In this document: positions 9,130-17,615 of the stretch, one piece after another | Layout of the letters: every line of letters starts with the position of its first letter | Numbering within the stretch: the first letter of the stretch is position 1 | NCBI RefSeq assembly: GCF_034675845.1 | Contig: NZ_JAUCCU010000001.1 | Span: 124,001-188,000, forward strand | Reading direction: 5' to 3' | DNA: 64,000 nt | Source of the DNA: Castellaniella sp. | GTDB taxonomy: Bacteria > Pseudomonadota > Gammaproteobacteria > Burkholderiales > Burkholderiaceae_B | Program-made: the position numbers and the translations under genes | Notes under the pieces: generated by a model | Databases searched by the model: none | What the model was told of the DNA's origin: nothing | The model's input: the letters and a program-made list of their open reading frames with translations, nothing else

Positions 9130-10437
9130 TCAGTCTCCGGGCAATGACATCAAAGGCGCAGCCAGACGCGCATGCCAGTAAGGATGAAAAAGATTGGGGG
9201 CCTCGTCCAGGCCGTCGCGACGGCGCTGTGGGCGCGAAAACAGGCTCTCGGCCGCGCTGCGGGAGCGGACTGCCATGCCTGCCTCATCAGGCAAGTCCAG
9301 CTCCAGCACAAACCCTGTGGCGGCCTGCGGGCCTTTGCCTGGTTTTATATCGAGATAATCCGGCAGGCCTCGGGAGGGCCACCGCTGTTGCTGCGCCAAG
9401 GCATAAGAATTGGCCAAAGGATTATCCGCACGCCCCAGTAAATCCCACGAAGTCGCCGACTGCACCCAGCGCCAGAAATCTTGTTCGGAAAAATTCTCTG
9501 GCGGATCACTGACGTGATCCCCCGCCATGACCTGCCCGTCTTGAGAAGGCAGCCAGGCCCAACCCATGACATATTCGCGGTAGTAACACCCTACCCACTT
9601 ATTGGAGCGCAAGGCGTGGAAGGACTGCGTGTCGCCTGATTGCCAGCGCCCCTGGCTGTCCATGCTCGTGCCCCCTCTGCGCCTTAATTCGTGGCGCAAA
9701 TGAGGGCACTGCGGAAACACCACCCAGGGGTTCTGAACCGTATCGTCACGGGGGTCCAGGAAGCGATACAGCCCAGCCAGATCGCGCACCAGGGAAAACA
9801 AGGCGGTATCGGCTGGTCGTACCTGCAGGAGATCGGGCCAGGCGTCCTCGGTCAGCGTCGGCTGCAAGGCATGCGCCGGACGTTCCGGGTAATGGGCTTC
9901 CAGGACGGCCCTGATTGCCGCCATGCGCGCTGCAGGCAGGTCACGCATCAGCGTGCGCGATAAACCCCGGGCATAGTCATGCACAAAAGATTCGTGGGCA
10001 GCATAGGCTTGGCCCACCGGACTATGGATCCCGGCCTGAAGGTTCAGCCCCGTCGCGGCGGCGGCCGACAGATAGGCCTGACCGTGGGCAGGCCCAAACA
10101 GCATGCCGACCAAGTAGGCCGGCGGATTGCCCTGGGCCAGGCGCGTGGCCTGGGTGCCGCCATAGTGTGCCCAGCTGCCCAAGGTGATCAAATGCGCCAT
10201 GGCCACCTGATGGCCCAATTGGGCCCGATTCAGGTAGGACAGAAAGTTCAGCGTGCGGGCCTGCACCAAGGCACCGCTGTAGGCTGCCGCGTCCAGGCCA
10301 TGCACCATGCGCGCTTTGGCCGCCACGACCTGGCCGCCCGCGAAATAGCGCAACCAGGCTAGGGCCAGCAAAGCGGCCAGCAACATGCCCAGCACCAATA
10401 CCTGGCCGCGCTGCGTTGGATGGGCAAGCATCTTCAC
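9130..10437 (-). CDS. TadG-like pilus assembly protein
   Basis: A 435-residue protein with a single N-terminal membrane helix (GQVLVLGMLLAALLALAWL) in TadE/TadG style, followed by a long extracytoplasmic domain beginning AKARMVHGLDAAAYSGALVQ. That segment is typical of TadG-like proteins, where alanine-rich 'DAAALAGA' stretches follow the helix. The start is GTG at 10437, overlapping the upstream stop (GTGA); an ATG two codons later is possible. I see no VWA metal-site motif in the C-terminal part. Confidence 0.72.
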   Translation of the reverse strand: MKMLAHPTQRGQVLVLGMLLAALLALAWLRYFAGGQVVAAKARMVHGLDAAAYSGALVQARTLNFLSYLNRAQLGHQVAMAHLITLGSWAHYGGTQATRLAQGNPPAYLVGMLFGPAHGQAYLSAAAATGLNLQAGIHSPVGQAYAAHESFVHDYARGLSRTLMRDLPAARMAAIRAVLEAHYPERPAHALQPTLTEDAWPDLLQVRPADTALFSLVRDLAGLYRFLDPRDDTVQNPWVVFPQCPHLRHELRRRGGTSMDSQGRWQSGDTQSFHALRSNKWVGCYYREYVMGWAWLPSQDGQVMAGDHVSDPPENFSEQDFWRWVQSATSWDLLGRADNPLANSYALAQQQRWPSRGLPDYLDIKPGKGPQAATGFVLELDLPDEAGMAVRSRSAAESLFSRPQRRRDGLDEAPNLFHPYWHARLAAPLMSLPGD

Positions 10438-10814
10438 TGCCCTGTGGCCGCATTGCCGGTAAAGGACTTCAGGGTTTTGGCCGCCGTCTGAGCCGCAGCA
10501 GATTCAGCGGCGGTCTGTGCCATGCGGGATTGCTCGGTGCCGTCTTCGCCGGCGATCTCACGCGCCATGGCGGCGGTCTGGGAGCGTATGACCTGGCCCA
10601 GCAACTGATAGACGGCGATGGCCGCCACCGCGACCAGGGCAACCACAATAATATATTCGACCATGGCCTGGCCACGCTGGCCGATGGTACGCCCCCTGGG
10701 CCGACAAAATCCTAATAGACCCGCCTGACAATATCGGAAGCGGCGGCTGGCGCGGATGCGGGGGGCTGGCATCTGTTTGCCCGTCAGATGAAACAAGGAA
10801 TAGCGTAAAGACAT
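10434..10814 (-). CDS. Flp-type prepilin-like protein, first gene of the Tad operon
   Basis: A 126-residue protein. After an Arg-rich leader of about 47 residues comes GQRGQAMVEYIIVVALVAVA, the class IVb prepilin signature (Gly, then Glu at +5, then a hydrophobic helix). A short Ala/Gln-rich tail follows. It may be the major Flp pilin or a TadE-like minor pilin; the leader is long for Flp. A GGAG lies about 9 nt before the ATG at 10814, which supports this start. It is the promoter-proximal gene of the operon. Confidence 0.7.
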   Translation of the reverse strand: MSLRYSLFHLTGKQMPAPRIRASRRFRYCQAGLLGFCRPRGRTIGQRGQAMVEYIIVVALVAVAAIAVYQLLGQVIRSQTAAMAREIAGEDGTEQSRMAQTAAESAAAQTAAKTLKSFTGNAATGQ

Positions 10815-10895
10815 GGTCGGCTCCAGAGGTGAAGAATACGAGCCCAGTGTGCCGTTCCTTGTTGCCCCCGCCTATTCGCACTTTCCGTGTTGGAC

Positions 10896-10932
10896 GAAAA
10901 AGGCCCGACACCTTGCGGTGCGGGCCTTTTTC
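10896..10932 (-). terminator. Intrinsic terminator after the hem-ppa-FAA run
   Basis: The inverted repeat GAAAAAGGCCCG...CGGGCCTTTTTC has 12-bp arms and a 13-nt loop. On the minus strand the stem ends in a T-run, 20 nt after the FAA hydrolase stop. It separates that transcript from the Tad operon start. Confidence 0.85.
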
Positions 10933-10951
10933 AGGTGAGTCCAGTGTTGGG

Positions 10952-11650
10952 TCAATCGATGCGCACGCGCAAAGCCCCCAGCCCCTGGATTTCACCCACC
11001 AATTGATCGCCCGCCACGACCGCCCCGACCCCTGCGGGGGTGCCGGTGAACAGCAGATCGCCTGGGTGCAGTTCAAACAGTGTGGACAGATACGCGACTG
11101 CCTCGGGGACCGACCAGATCATGTCCGAAAGATCGCCGGTCTGACGCGTCTGACCATTGACCGACAGCTGAATAGTCCCGGCAGTCAGCACGCCAGTGTC
11201 GGACACCGGATGCAGAGGGCCTATGGGCGCACTGTGATCAAAGCCTTTGGCCGTATCCCATGGGCGGCCAGCCTGCTTGGCCTGCGCCTGGAGATCCCGG
11301 CGCGTCATGTCCAGGCCAATCGCATAGCCCCACACAGCCTGTGCCGCCTGAGCCTCAGTCAGGTTGCGTCCACCGGCAGCCAAGGCCACCACGAGTTCGA
11401 TCTCGTGGTGCAAGTCCTGGGTGGCAGGCGGATAAGGCAGCACCCCCTGGGCGTCCTGCGCCACATTCAGAATAGCATCGGCAGGCTTGCTGAAGAAAAA
11501 AGGCAGTTCGCGGCCAGTGCCGCCCATTTCGCGGGAATGCTCGGCGTAGTTGCGCCCCACGCAGTAGACGCGCCGTACCGGAAAGCGGGCGGTCGTGCCC
11601 TGCACAGCCAGAGAAGCGGCGGACGGCCATGGAATGACGGATTCCTGCAT
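10952..11650 (-). CDS. Fumarylacetoacetate hydrolase family protein
   Basis: A 232-residue FAH-superfamily enzyme, probably a C-C bond hydrolase or oxaloacetate decarboxylase/acylpyruvase type. Motifs are VYCVGRNYAEHSREMG, FFFSKPADAI, the metal-binding pair HHEIELVVAL, then AIGLDMTRRDLQAQAK and TGTPAGVGAV. I took the ATG at 11650 because the longer frame's N-terminal 32 residues run into ppa. It lies 5 bp after the ppa stop, so it is probably cotranscribed. The substrate cannot be told from sequence. Confidence 0.88.
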   Translation of the reverse strand: MQESVIPWPSAASLAVQGTTARFPVRRVYCVGRNYAEHSREMGGTGRELPFFFSKPADAILNVAQDAQGVLPYPPATQDLHHEIELVVALAAGGRNLTEAQAAQAVWGYAIGLDMTRRDLQAQAKQAGRPWDTAKGFDHSAPIGPLHPVSDTGVLTAGTIQLSVNGQTRQTGDLSDMIWSVPEAVAYLSTLFELHPGDLLFTGTPAGVGAVVAGDQLVGEIQGLGALRVRID

Positions 11651-11655
11651 GGTGA

Positions 11656-12192
11656 TCAGACCTCCTGGCCCTCGTAGCGCGCAACGGACGAACGGATTTC
11701 GTGCTTGGCCGCGTCCAGGTCGGACCAGCCTTGTACCTTGACCCACTTGCCTTTTTCAAGGTCTTTATAGTGCTCGAAGAAGTGCTGAATACGCTGGAGT
11801 TCTTCGACGGGCAGATCGTCTGTGGACTGGATGTGACGATACGGCGGGTAGAGCTTGTCGACCGGGCGGGCCAGGAGCTTGGCATCCTTGCCCGCTTCGT
11901 CTTCCATATTCATCACACCCAAGGCGCGGCAGCGGATGACCGCGCCGACCTGAATCGGAAATGGAGCAATGACCAACACATCCACCGGATCACCGTCTTC
12001 GGAGAGGGTTTGAGGGATATAGCCGTAGTTGCAGGGATAATGCATGGCGGTCAGCATGAAGCGGTCAACAAATACAGCCCCGCTTTCTTTGTCGACTTCG
12101 TATTTGACAGGGTCGGCATTCATCGGGATTTCGATGACCACATTGAATTCTTCTGGCAGCTTATCGCCAGCGGGGACACGATCGAGGCTCAT
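11656..12192 (-). CDS. ppa: Inorganic pyrophosphatase (family I)
   Basis: A 178-residue cytoplasmic enzyme that hydrolyses pyrophosphate to phosphate. The active-site signature DGDPVDVLVIAPFP is intact, with EIPMNADPVKYEVDKESGAV upstream and KLLARPVDKLYP downstream; length is normal. The start at 12192 has a good ribosome site (AGGA, about 7 nt). The longer open frame to 12606 is antisense-like sequence inside hemY. It sits between hemY and the FAA hydrolase gene. Confidence 0.96.
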   Translation of the reverse strand: MSLDRVPAGDKLPEEFNVVIEIPMNADPVKYEVDKESGAVFVDRFMLTAMHYPCNYGYIPQTLSEDGDPVDVLVIAPFPIQVGAVIRCRALGVMNMEDEAGKDAKLLARPVDKLYPPYRHIQSTDDLPVEELQRIQHFFEHYKDLEKGKWVKVQGWSDLDAAKHEIRSSVARYEGQEV

Positions 12193-12223
12193 GAGATTCC
12201 TTAGGAGAGTGAGTCTGAAAAAA

Positions 12224-13705
12224 TTATTTTCTGGGGCTGCCGTCTGAGGTGATCGACATGTCGACGCCTGGAATGGGGGCGGTATCGAAGTACTCGTCTT
12301 CGGGGGCGGCATGAGCTGCCGACGACGTATCGGCGACAGGTGACGAGCGGACAGCCAGCGGCTGGGTGATCTCGTCGGAGTCCTGCAGATAGGCGCCACT
12401 GGCTGCGATCGGCGCAGCGCCGGACACCATGGAAGAGCCTTCCAGACCATCCGCGATAAACCGTGGATCACCCCGGGTATCGGCGGCTGGCAGGGGACGG
12501 TGAATGGTGGGCACCTCGGCATCGGCGGCCTCGCAGGCGCGACGCCAGTAAAGCAATGCCTGGTCGGGATGTCCCAAGGCATCCTGCAAATTACCCAACA
12601 GCGCATAAATGTGGATATCGGCCCGCAAGGCCAGGCTGCGTTCCAGATAGTGTGCTCCCTGGCCCCATAGCTGGGCTGCCAGACAGATCTGCCCCAAGGC
12701 CGCCAATAGCCCTGGATGATCTGGATTCGACTTCAGCCAGAGTTCGGCATGGCCCAGACGCTGCCTGGCCTGATCCGCATCGCACTGGGCATAAGCCCGC
12801 AACAAACGATCGTCCAATTGACGATTGAGGGCGGCCTGCAATATGCGGGCGGCCTGGACCGGCTGGCCAAACCGAATTTGCGCTTTGGCCCCCGCTAACG
12901 CCACGGGCGGCGCCATGCGTTCGTCGGCATTCAGATCACCCCAGATATCGTCCCAGGCCGCGATATCGGCGGCATCCAGCCGTTGGGCCGCTGTCTGGGT
13001 GATGAAGCTGCGCGCCTGCGTCTCGTCGATCGCACTGCGACGCAACAGCAGACGCGTCAAGGCATAAACCTGATCAGCATGCCCCAACTGCCGGTGCGCC
13101 CGCAACAGCAGGCGGGTGGCATGGAGAAACCGCGACGAGGCATCCTGCAAAGGCTCTAGTAATTCCAAGGCTTCCTGAGGGCGATTCTGATCAAGCAGCA
13201 TCTCGGCCTTGACAGTGTCCACCGTCTGGCGCAAGCGCGTGTCCTGCCCGGCTGCGTCCTGGGCCAGCTGCAAGCTGTGGTCGCGGCGGGCGTATTCACC
13301 CAACAGGTGCAGGGCTCGGGCGGCACTCAGGCCAGCCAGGACCTTGCGATCGGCAGAACGCGTGCGTGACAAAAGATTGGACAGGTCTTTTTCGGCCTGT
13401 ACATAACGGCCTTCGAGCACATTGATCCAGCCGCGTTCGAGGAGATCAATATCGCGACGCTGCGCACGATGGCCGCGCCAAGTGCGCAGACGCCCCGGGC
13501 CATTGCCCACCCACCCCAGTAGCTGCAGCAGCCAATGCAGGGCCAGAAAAGCACCCAGCACCAGAAGCACCATCAGGGGCAGAGAAAGTTCGATACGCCA
13601 GGGCGGCGTGACGATGATGACATTGCCGCCATAGTTGTGTACCAACAATGCCAGGGCCACCGCAGCCACCAGCAGCAAGAGATTCCAAATCCAGGATCGC
13701 ATCAT
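12224..13705 (-). CDS. hemY: HemY, heme biosynthesis-associated TPR membrane protein
   Basis: A 493-residue proteobacterial HemY. It has two N-terminal membrane helices (residues 4-22 and 42-65) with the HemY_N segment between, then TPR-like helices (WINVLEGRYVQAEKDLSNLL through LLGNLQDALGHPDQALLYWR). The C-terminal 90 residues are low-complexity and Ala/Asp/Ser-rich. It is not the oxygen-dependent oxidase also called HemY in Gram-positives. Either of two adjacent ATGs can be the start. It follows hemX by 6 bp. Confidence 0.9.
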   Translation of the reverse strand: MMRSWIWNLLLLVAAVALALLVHNYGGNVIIVTPPWRIELSLPLMVLLVLGAFLALHWLLQLLGWVGNGPGRLRTWRGHRAQRRDIDLLERGWINVLEGRYVQAEKDLSNLLSRTRSADRKVLAGLSAARALHLLGEYARRDHSLQLAQDAAGQDTRLRQTVDTVKAEMLLDQNRPQEALELLEPLQDASSRFLHATRLLLRAHRQLGHADQVYALTRLLLRRSAIDETQARSFITQTAAQRLDAADIAAWDDIWGDLNADERMAPPVALAGAKAQIRFGQPVQAARILQAALNRQLDDRLLRAYAQCDADQARQRLGHAELWLKSNPDHPGLLAALGQICLAAQLWGQGAHYLERSLALRADIHIYALLGNLQDALGHPDQALLYWRRACEAADAEVPTIHRPLPAADTRGDPRFIADGLEGSSMVSGAAPIAASGAYLQDSDEITQPLAVRSSPVADTSSAAHAAPEDEYFDTAPIPGVDMSITSDGSPRK

Positions 13706-13711
13706 GTCTCC

Positions 13712-14950
13712 TTAGTCTGCATCAGTGCCTGACGGCGTCTGAGGCGCATCGGATGCAGAGGACTTGGAGCCAGGCGCAGCGGAATCGACCGACCCGGATA
13801 CGGTTGCGGCAGTCTCTGGGGTATTTGCCTCGGCCTCGCGGGCGGCAGCAATGGCGGCCAGGCTGTTGTCGACAGAGGGCAAGGTGGTTTCGATCGGGGT
13901 GTCGTGCAGAGCGCGGGCCAGATTCAAAGCCTGGCGCGAAGTTTCTTCCTGCATATCGTAACGCTGGGCGATGGCCTGGGAAATCCGGGCAAGCTCGGCC
14001 TTCCAGATGCGCGACTGGTGCATCATCAAGGCCAACTGTGCCGTGATGGCGCGCTGCTTCAGACCCTCGCGAAACTGCTGCGCCTGATCAGGCGACATGA
14101 GCAAGGCTGCGGCATCATCCACACGGCGAACCTCAAGCAGACTGCGCAGGTCCAGGGCCAGTTGCACTGCCCCGTTCTGAACCCACTGCCAACTATCCTG
14201 AGCCAGGCGCTGCCATTCGGGCTGATCTGCCGACTGGGCGGCGGCCTCGGCGGGCTGAGGCGACGGGCCAGAGGCAAGCGCCACTGATGTCGAGCCTGCA
14301 TTCGCCTGGGAAGGCCTGTCGGCAATCAACAGCGGGGCAACGCCCAGCAGATCTGACAACTGGTCGATCTGGGCAGACAGTGCAGGCAGATTGATCGTGG
14401 CGACCGCACGCAGGCGATCCAGATCGCCATTGATGGACTGCTGCAAGGCAGCCAGGCTGGGCCGGTTGGCACGCGCCAACTGGGCCTGGGCGGCCTCTAG
14501 GGAAATAATGGCATTGGCGACATTGCCACCCAACGCCAACTGCTGTTGCGCAATGGTGACCAGGTGATCGATGTCGTTAAGCAATAAAAGATCCGTGCCG
14601 CTATCGGTCATCAACTGCAGCGCCTGATCCAGGTCATTCAGTTGGCCGCTGGTGGCATCCAGCGCGTTGCGCAAGCTGAGGATTTCAGCAGACTGTTCAC
14701 GCACTTGGGCAAGCGCCTGGCTGGCCTGCTGGCGGGCGCTTTGGATTTGCTGGATGTTTTCACTGCTTTGGCGCTGGAAGTCTGTCTGCAGTACCTGGTA
14801 TTGGCGGTTTTGCTCAAATAGAGCAGCGGCCAGCACCAACGCCAGCAATAAGGGCACCAACCACAGCATCCGGGCGGCGCTGCGCCGGGGGGCGGGCAGC
14901 GTGCCGGATTCAGATGAATTGGATGGTTGGCTATGATTGATTTCACTCAT
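13712..14950 (-). CDS. hemX: HemX-like membrane protein
   Basis: A 412-residue protein with one N-terminal membrane helix (residues 28-45), a coiled-coil stretch (about 50-110, with many Gln/Ala heptads), then the HemX domain (DLLLLNDIDHLVTIAQQQLA, QSINGDLDRLRAVATINLPA). It is often labelled uroporphyrin-III C-methyltransferase, but it lacks the SAM-binding methylase fold, so a scaffold role is more likely. The C-terminus is Ala/Ser-rich. Its start overlaps the hemD stop by 4 bp. Confidence 0.88.
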   Translation of the reverse strand: MSEINHSQPSNSSESGTLPAPRRSAARMLWLVPLLLALVLAAALFEQNRQYQVLQTDFQRQSSENIQQIQSARQQASQALAQVREQSAEILSLRNALDATSGQLNDLDQALQLMTDSGTDLLLLNDIDHLVTIAQQQLALGGNVANAIISLEAAQAQLARANRPSLAALQQSINGDLDRLRAVATINLPALSAQIDQLSDLLGVAPLLIADRPSQANAGSTSVALASGPSPQPAEAAAQSADQPEWQRLAQDSWQWVQNGAVQLALDLRSLLEVRRVDDAAALLMSPDQAQQFREGLKQRAITAQLALMMHQSRIWKAELARISQAIAQRYDMQEETSRQALNLARALHDTPIETTLPSVDNSLAAIAAAREAEANTPETAATVSGSVDSAAPGSKSSASDAPQTPSGTDAD

Positions 14951-15744
14951 GACGGCGTTCTGATCCTTCGGGAAGGCTGTCGGGATGCTGCCACTATAGC
15001 CTGAAACAATGCGGTCTCCTGGGGGGGGCTAAGCGCAATGCGCAAGGCATGATCCGGCTGGTCAGCGTACAGGTATTGTAAACGCCGGGCGATACGTGCG
15101 TGTAGCGTGACGGCCTGCAGGCACGACGGCCAGCGCAGCCGGTGCTGTCGCAAGCTGGCATCGATGGCGGCCAATGCGTCCAGACTGGTCAACAGCAATA
15201 TCCGCAACCCATCATCCGCGCATAGCTGTCGGCAAGTGGCCTCGTCCCAGACGCATGGGTGCCGGGCATACAAGGCATGGCAATGCACCTGCCAGCCCAA
15301 CTGGCGCAACTGGGCTGCCAGCCAGTCACGCCCTTCCCCCGCCCGCAGGATGTGGGCCTGGGCGGGTTGCAGGTCCAGCGCCATGATGATGGCCAATAGA
15401 GACTCGGAGTCAGGCGCAGCATCGGCGGCGGGGGCCAGGATACAGTCAGCCGGCACGTAGTCCTGCAAGGCCTGGGCAGTGGCCTGGCCAACTGCACAAG
15501 CCCAAGCCCCTGTTGGCCAGGGAAAGGTCAATCCCGAGAAAAAGGCCGCGACTGCCTGACCGCTGACAAAGATATGCAGATCCCCCGCACGCGGAACAGG
15601 GCGTGGTGTGTCCAGCCAATCGATCTTCAGGGCAGGCGCCACCAGCACCGACAAACCGGCCTGACGCAAGGCAAGCGCCAAGGACTCGTTGCGTCCCGCC
15701 GGGCGAGTCAGCACCACCTGAGCAAGCGCGTCCGCAAGCGCCAT
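14947..15744 (-). CDS. hemD: Uroporphyrinogen-III synthase
   Basis: A 265-residue enzyme that closes and inverts the D ring of hydroxymethylbilane to make uroporphyrinogen III. The sequence is divergent, as usual for HemD. Both lobes are present: VVLTRPAGRNESLALALRQA at the N-terminus, IFVSGQAVAAF, VGQATAQAL, HILRAGEGRDWLAAQL in the middle and the LLLTSLDALAAI region later. It starts 2 bp after hemC. The coding strand keeps an in-frame run of eight Cs at 15021-15028. Confidence 0.92.
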   Translation of the reverse strand: MALADALAQVVLTRPAGRNESLALALRQAGLSVLVAPALKIDWLDTPRPVPRAGDLHIFVSGQAVAAFFSGLTFPWPTGAWACAVGQATAQALQDYVPADCILAPAADAAPDSESLLAIIMALDLQPAQAHILRAGEGRDWLAAQLRQLGWQVHCHALYARHPCVWDEATCRQLCADDGLRILLLTSLDALAAIDASLRQHRLRWPSCLQAVTLHARIARRLQYLYADQPDHALRIALSPPQETALFQAIVAASRQPSRRIRTPS

Positions 15745-15746
15745 GA

Positions 15747-16682
15747 TCAGATTGAGAGCCGCGCCAGGATCTGATCGGCCCCCTGGGCAATCAAATCACG
15801 CGCGACCAGTACCCCCAGAGACTCTGCCTGGTCGATTGCCCCGTGGATCTCTGCGCGCAACACGCGGCTGCCATCGGGCTCGGCCACCAAAGCGCGCAGA
15901 AACAGTTGATCGTCCTGCAAAATGGCATAAGCCGCCAGCGGCACCTGGCACGAGCCACCCAAAGTCCGGGAAACCGCGCGTTCGGCCAGCGTGCAGGCGC
16001 TGTCTTGGAGGTTGGCCAGCGGCGCCAGCCAGGTGCGCAATTCTGTTCGCGAGGCCAGGGTTTCGATGCCCAAGGCCCCCTGCCCCGCCGCCGGCAGACT
16101 GAGATCGACAGGTAAGACGGCACGAATACGCTGGGCCAGATCCAGGCGCTGCAGGCCTGCCGCCGCCAGCACGATGGCTGCGTATTCGCCGCGATCCAGC
16201 TTGGCCAGCCGGGTGTCCAGGTTGCCCCGCAAGGGCCGGACCTGCAACTCGGGGTAGCGCGCCCTGAGCTGGGCCTCGCGGCGCAAGCTGGAGGTGCCCA
16301 AGACCGCTCCGGCGGGTAGTTCGTCCAGGCTGGCGACGGTATTGGAGACCAGGGCATCATAAGGATCCGCACGATCCAGAATGGCGGCGAGTTCAAAGGG
16401 CTGGCCCAAGTCTACCGGCACATCCTTAAGAGAATGGACCGCCAGATCGGCACGGCCATCGAGCAATGCGGTTTCCAACTCTTTGACGAACAGGCCTTTG
16501 CCACCGACCTTGGACAAGGTGCGATCCAGAATCTGATCGCCGCGCGTGGTCATCTCCAGCAGTTCGACCTGACAGTCGGGATACAAAGACTGCAAGCGGG
16601 CCTGCACATGATGCGCCTGCCACAGCGCCAGTCGGCTGGCACGAGTGGCAATGACTAAACGGAGAGGGGGAGAGACTGACAT
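15747..16682 (-). CDS. hemC: Porphobilinogen deaminase (hydroxymethylbilane synthase)
   Basis: A 311-residue enzyme that joins four porphobilinogens into hydroxymethylbilane. Motifs are IATRASRLALWQAHHVQ, KVGGKGLFVKELE, DLAVHSLKDVPVDL, GTSSLRREAQL and AGQGALGIE. The dipyrromethane-cofactor Cys is present in LGGSCQVPLAAYA at about residue 244. The ATG at 16682 overlaps the stop of the 31-codon ORF (TGATG). The longer frame to 16856 is not plausible protein. It heads the hemCDXY run. Confidence 0.95.
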   Translation of the reverse strand: MSVSPPLRLVIATRASRLALWQAHHVQARLQSLYPDCQVELLEMTTRGDQILDRTLSKVGGKGLFVKELETALLDGRADLAVHSLKDVPVDLGQPFELAAILDRADPYDALVSNTVASLDELPAGAVLGTSSLRREAQLRARYPELQVRPLRGNLDTRLAKLDRGEYAAIVLAAAGLQRLDLAQRIRAVLPVDLSLPAAGQGALGIETLASRTELRTWLAPLANLQDSACTLAERAVSRTLGGSCQVPLAAYAILQDDQLFLRALVAEPDGSRVLRAEIHGAIDQAESLGVLVARDLIAQGADQILARLSI

Positions 16683-16777
16683 CAGAGTGTGATCCTGGAT
16701 AGCACCAAACGCGCCAGCATGCCCAAGACCGCCAGCGCGATCAAGGTCTGCAGCAAGGAAGGACGTTTGAATTTCAT
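16682..16777 (-). CDS. Putative 31-residue membrane peptide between terC and hemC
   Basis: Too short for most gene finders. The frame opens at an ATG inside the terC stop (ATGA, 4-bp overlap) and closes with a TGA that overlaps the hemC ATG (TGATG). The peptide starts with a basic MKFKRPS, then one hydrophobic helix (LLQTLIALAVLGMLARLVL) and a short polar end, so it would be a single-pass membrane peptide. Perfect coupling on both sides suggests it is translated, or at least serves to carry ribosomes from terC to hemC. No homologue is recognised. Confidence 0.5.
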   Translation of the reverse strand: MKFKRPSLLQTLIALAVLGMLARLVLSRITL

Positions 16778-17496
16778 GAGACAAGTTTTTCTTGGGTGAT
16801 TTTGGCCCGACGATGAGCCAGATAGTAGCCTGCCCCAACGACCAGGGCGGCACCAATGATTTTAGCCAGCAGGGAAACCGGCAGTTGCAGGCGATCCAGC
16901 CAGGGGGCCAGTACCACGTCTGTGACCAGCATGCCCCCTGCGATCCAGCCCAGCAGGCCTGCGCCCAACGTCACCACCACGGGAAACCGGTCTATCAGAC
17001 GCAAAACCAGTGTGCTGCCCCAGACGATGATGGGTACGCTCAGCAGCAAGCCGAATATGACGTAAAGCATGCGATGATCGGCGATGGTGTTCTGTGCGGC
17101 GGCGGCAATCGCCACCACATTATCCAGGCTCATGACAAAATCCGCGATGATGATGGTCCGCACAGCAGACCAGATCGAGGAAGATTCCCGGATGTTATTG
17201 TGGCTGTCAGTCTCCGGCAGCATCAGATGCACTCCGATCCACACCAGCAGCAAGGCGCCCACGATTTTCAGATAGGGAATAGTCAGCAGGGCGAGAGCAA
17301 AGGCAATCAGCAACACCCGCAGTGCAATCGCACCCAGCGTGCCCCATAAAATCCCCTGCATTCGGCGCCGAGGGTCCAGCCGCCGGCAAGCCAGCGCAAT
17401 CACCACCGCGTTGTCGCCACCCAGCAATAGATCGATGACGACGATCTGCAAGACCGCAGCCCAATGCAGCTGTGCCAGACTATCCAATAGCATCAC
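16774..17496 (-). CDS. TerC/YjbE-family membrane protein
   Basis: A 240-residue integral membrane protein of the TerC family (YjbE-like subgroup), linked to metal-ion export during protein metalation or manganese homeostasis. Two acidic transmembrane signatures are visible, VIDLLLGGDNAVVIALA and VMSLDNVVAIAA, in the two-fold repeated pattern of the family. About seven helices are expected. Two adjacent ATGs could start it. Its stop is overlapped by the 31-codon ORF, so it probably heads the transcript leading into hemC. Confidence 0.88.
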   Translation of the reverse strand: MMLLDSLAQLHWAAVLQIVVIDLLLGGDNAVVIALACRRLDPRRRMQGILWGTLGAIALRVLLIAFALALLTIPYLKIVGALLLVWIGVHLMLPETDSHNNIRESSSIWSAVRTIIIADFVMSLDNVVAIAAAAQNTIADHRMLYVIFGLLLSVPIIVWGSTLVLRLIDRFPVVVTLGAGLLGWIAGGMLVTDVVLAPWLDRLQLPVSLLAKIIGAALVVGAGYYLAHRRAKITQEKLVS

Positions 17497-17509
17497 GAAT
17501 GTCCTGATT

Positions 17510-17541
17510 CTAAAAACAAAAGCCCGCTAGGCGGGCTTTTG
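17510..17541 (-). terminator. Intrinsic terminator after sucCD
   Basis: The inverted repeat AAAAGCCCGC-TAG-GCGGGCTTTT is followed on the minus strand by a T-rich run (TTTTGTTTTT). It lies 75 nt past the sucD stop and just before the terC start. Confidence 0.88.
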
Positions 17542-17615
17542 CAAAGAGACCAACAGACGATCAGAAGGTGCACCCTGACGGATGGCCTATTGGCCTCTTG
17601 CCAAACCTGCTGTAC

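Noticed and set aside
15021..15028. A run of eight Gs in hemD as a third frameshift site
   Set aside because: The HemD frame reads through it correctly (Ser-Pro-Pro-Gln-Glu), so it is intact as given.
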